Source of the DNA: Psychroserpens sp.
GTDB taxonomy: Bacteria; Bacteroidota; Bacteroidia; Flavobacteriales; Flavobacteriaceae
DNA: 64,000 nt
Direction: 5' to 3'
Assembly (NCBI GenBank): GCA_017643165.1
Contig: JAEPNY010000001.1
Location: 682,001-746,000 of the forward strand
Part shown: in pieces, positions 63,083 to 64,000 of the stretch
How positions within the stretch are numbered: the first letter of the stretch is position 1
Layout of the letters: the number at the start of each line of letters is the position of its first letter
Translations under genes and position numbers: made by a program
Notes under the pieces: model-generated
Seen by the model: the letters and a program-made list of their open reading frames with translations, nothing else
Database searches by the model: none
What the model was told of the DNA's origin: nothing

Positions 63083-64000
63083 TTAATCGTCTTTTCTATC
63101 GTTTCTAGGTTTACGATCATCGCGTCTGTTATCACGATTACGATTATCTCTTCCACGATTGTCACGTCCGCGATTATTATCGCGCTTTGGTGGTTGCCAA
63201 CCTTCTGGTTTTGGTAAGATTGCTTTACGAGAAACTTTCTCTTTTCGGGTTCTCTGATCAATACCAAAGTATTTGACATCAAAAACATCTCCCATATTGA
63301 CCACATCAGAAACATTTTCAGTGCGTTCCCAAGCTAATTCGCTTACGTGAAGTAGTACTTCATTTCCTGGAGCTTCTGTGTACTCAACAACAGCACCAAA
63401 ATCTAACATTTTAATTACCTTAACTTCGTAAACACTGCCAACTTCAGGTTTAAACATTAAAGCATCGATTTTCGCTTCAACTGCGGCAATTCCTTCAGGA
63501 CCAACACCAAGAATTTCAACAATTCCTTCTTCAGTAACTGGATCTTCATTGATCACAATCGTCGTATCAGTTTCTTTCTGTAATTCTTGAATCACTTTTC
63601 CTCCTGGACCTATTAACGCACCAATAAATTCATTTGGAATACGTCTTGTAATCATAACTGGAGCGTGATCTTTTACTTCTGCATTAGGAGCTTCAATAGT
63701 ATCAGTAAGTTTACTTAAGATATGTAAACGTCCATCTCTAGCTTGCATTAATGCTTTTACCAGGATTTCATATGAAAGTCCTTTAATCTTGATATCCATT
63801 TGAGTAGCTGTAATACCATCGGCAGTACCTGTCACTTTAAAGTCCATATCACCAAGGTGATCTTCATCTCCCAAAATATCAGATAGTACGGCGTACTTAT
63901 CACCATCAGAAATCAATCCCATAGCGATACCAGAAACAGGTTTTTTCAATTGAACTCCTGCATCCATTAAAGCCATCGTACCGGAACAAACGGTTGCCAT
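63083..64000 (-). CDS. pnp: Polyribonucleotide nucleotidyltransferase, C-terminal part (5' end outside window)
   Basis: PNPase degrades RNA from the 3' end with phosphate. These 305 codons are the end of the gene: the Met at 64000 is internal ([15 protein letters not shown] belongs to the second RNase PH core). Next come the KH domain ([22 protein letters not shown], about 115-160) and the S1 domain ([22 protein letters not shown], about 190-255). A low-complexity tail of Arg, Asp, Asn and Gly follows (about 270-305). The tail recalls the RNA-binding RGG-like tails of other RNases. The open frame runs to the window edge. Confidence 0.95.
   Translation of the reverse strand: MATVCSGTMALMDAGVQLKKPVSGIAMGLISDGDKYAVLSDILGDEDHLGDMDFKVTGTADGITATQMDIKIKGLSYEILVKALMQARDGRLHILSKLTDTIEAPNAEVKDHAPVMITRRIPNEFIGALIGPGGKVIQELQKETDTTIVINEDPVTEEGIVEILGVGPEGIAAVEAKIDALMFKPEVGSVYEVKVIKMLDFGAVVEYTEAPGNEVLLHVSELAWERTENVSDVVNMGDVFDVKYFGIDQRTRKEKVSRKAILPKPEGWQPPKRDNNRGRDNRGRDNRNRDNRRDDRKPRNDRKDD

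Noticed and set aside
63100-63190. CRISPR-like or tandem DNA repeats
   Set aside because: The periodicity comes from repeated Arg-Asp-Asn codons in the pnp tail. There are no equal spacers.

Overview
The window looks like a chromosomal segment of a marine-type member of the Flavobacteriaceae (Bacteroidota). The evidence is AT-rich DNA, lack of Shine-Dalgarno sites, promoters of the TTTG-N19-TAnnTTTG type, a short primary sigma factor, a GYDIA-type GHMP kinase beside class II HMG-CoA reductase, a murE with the meso-DAP motif DNPR, and family-typical gene orders (coaX-barrel-TPR-lptC, surE-lpxB-comEC, ftsZ-yqeY). The genus cannot be named from the sequence alone.

Layout. 1-5.46 kb is an accessory, partly decayed region. 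It holds a Rieske gene whose first iron-sulfur cysteine codon reads TGA, a cytochrome P460 gene, an eroded remnant of a TPR sensor gene, a long structured intergenic hairpin, a small lipoprotein, and an integration module (MerR-like regulator, 47-aa ORF, large serine recombinase) that runs into the 3' end of tRNA-Phe. 5.5-13.5 kb is core envelope biology: coaX, an outer-membrane barrel, a TPR protein, lptC, a CNNM/CorC protein and PpiD. 13.6-15.8 kb carries mevalonate-pathway genes on the minus strand. 16-22.1 kb has a DPP-IV peptidase, two POT peptide transporters and a thioredoxin. 22.1-27 kb is a minus-strand run surE, small membrane protein, lpxB, NlpC/P60, comEC. 27.2-32.7 kb has a Tsp/Prc protease with an orphan ABC permease, then a sulfotransferase, EngB and an alpha/beta hydrolase on the minus strand.

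32.9-48.4 kb is a full division and cell wall (dcw) cluster: mraZ, rsmH, ftsL, ftsI, murE, mraY, murD, ftsW, murG, murC, ftsQ, ftsA, ftsZ, with murF, ddl and murB absent. It is preceded by three exact 10-bp repeats that look like an MraZ operator lying over a promoter. 48.5-52.7 kb has yqeY, tRNA-Arg, and a LysR regulator divergent from a small membrane protein and an SbtA-like bicarbonate permease, then a small unknown gene and an MtfA-like metallopeptidase. 52.85-59.65 kb is one tightly overlapped operon for a CMP-nonulosonic acid, best read as legionaminic acid (LegB, LegC, acetyltransferase, LegI, LegG, PtmE-like, LegF). 59.65-64 kb, on the minus strand, has rpe coupled to a BLUF photosensor, the sigma factor RpoD, a Cys-rich lipoprotein and the 3' part of pnp.

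Most of the window is ordinary core genome. The parts worth a second look are the first 5.5 kb, the mraZ control region, the bicarbonate and BLUF loci, and the sialic-acid-like operon. No CRISPR array, rRNA, intact transposase or obvious new defence system was seen.
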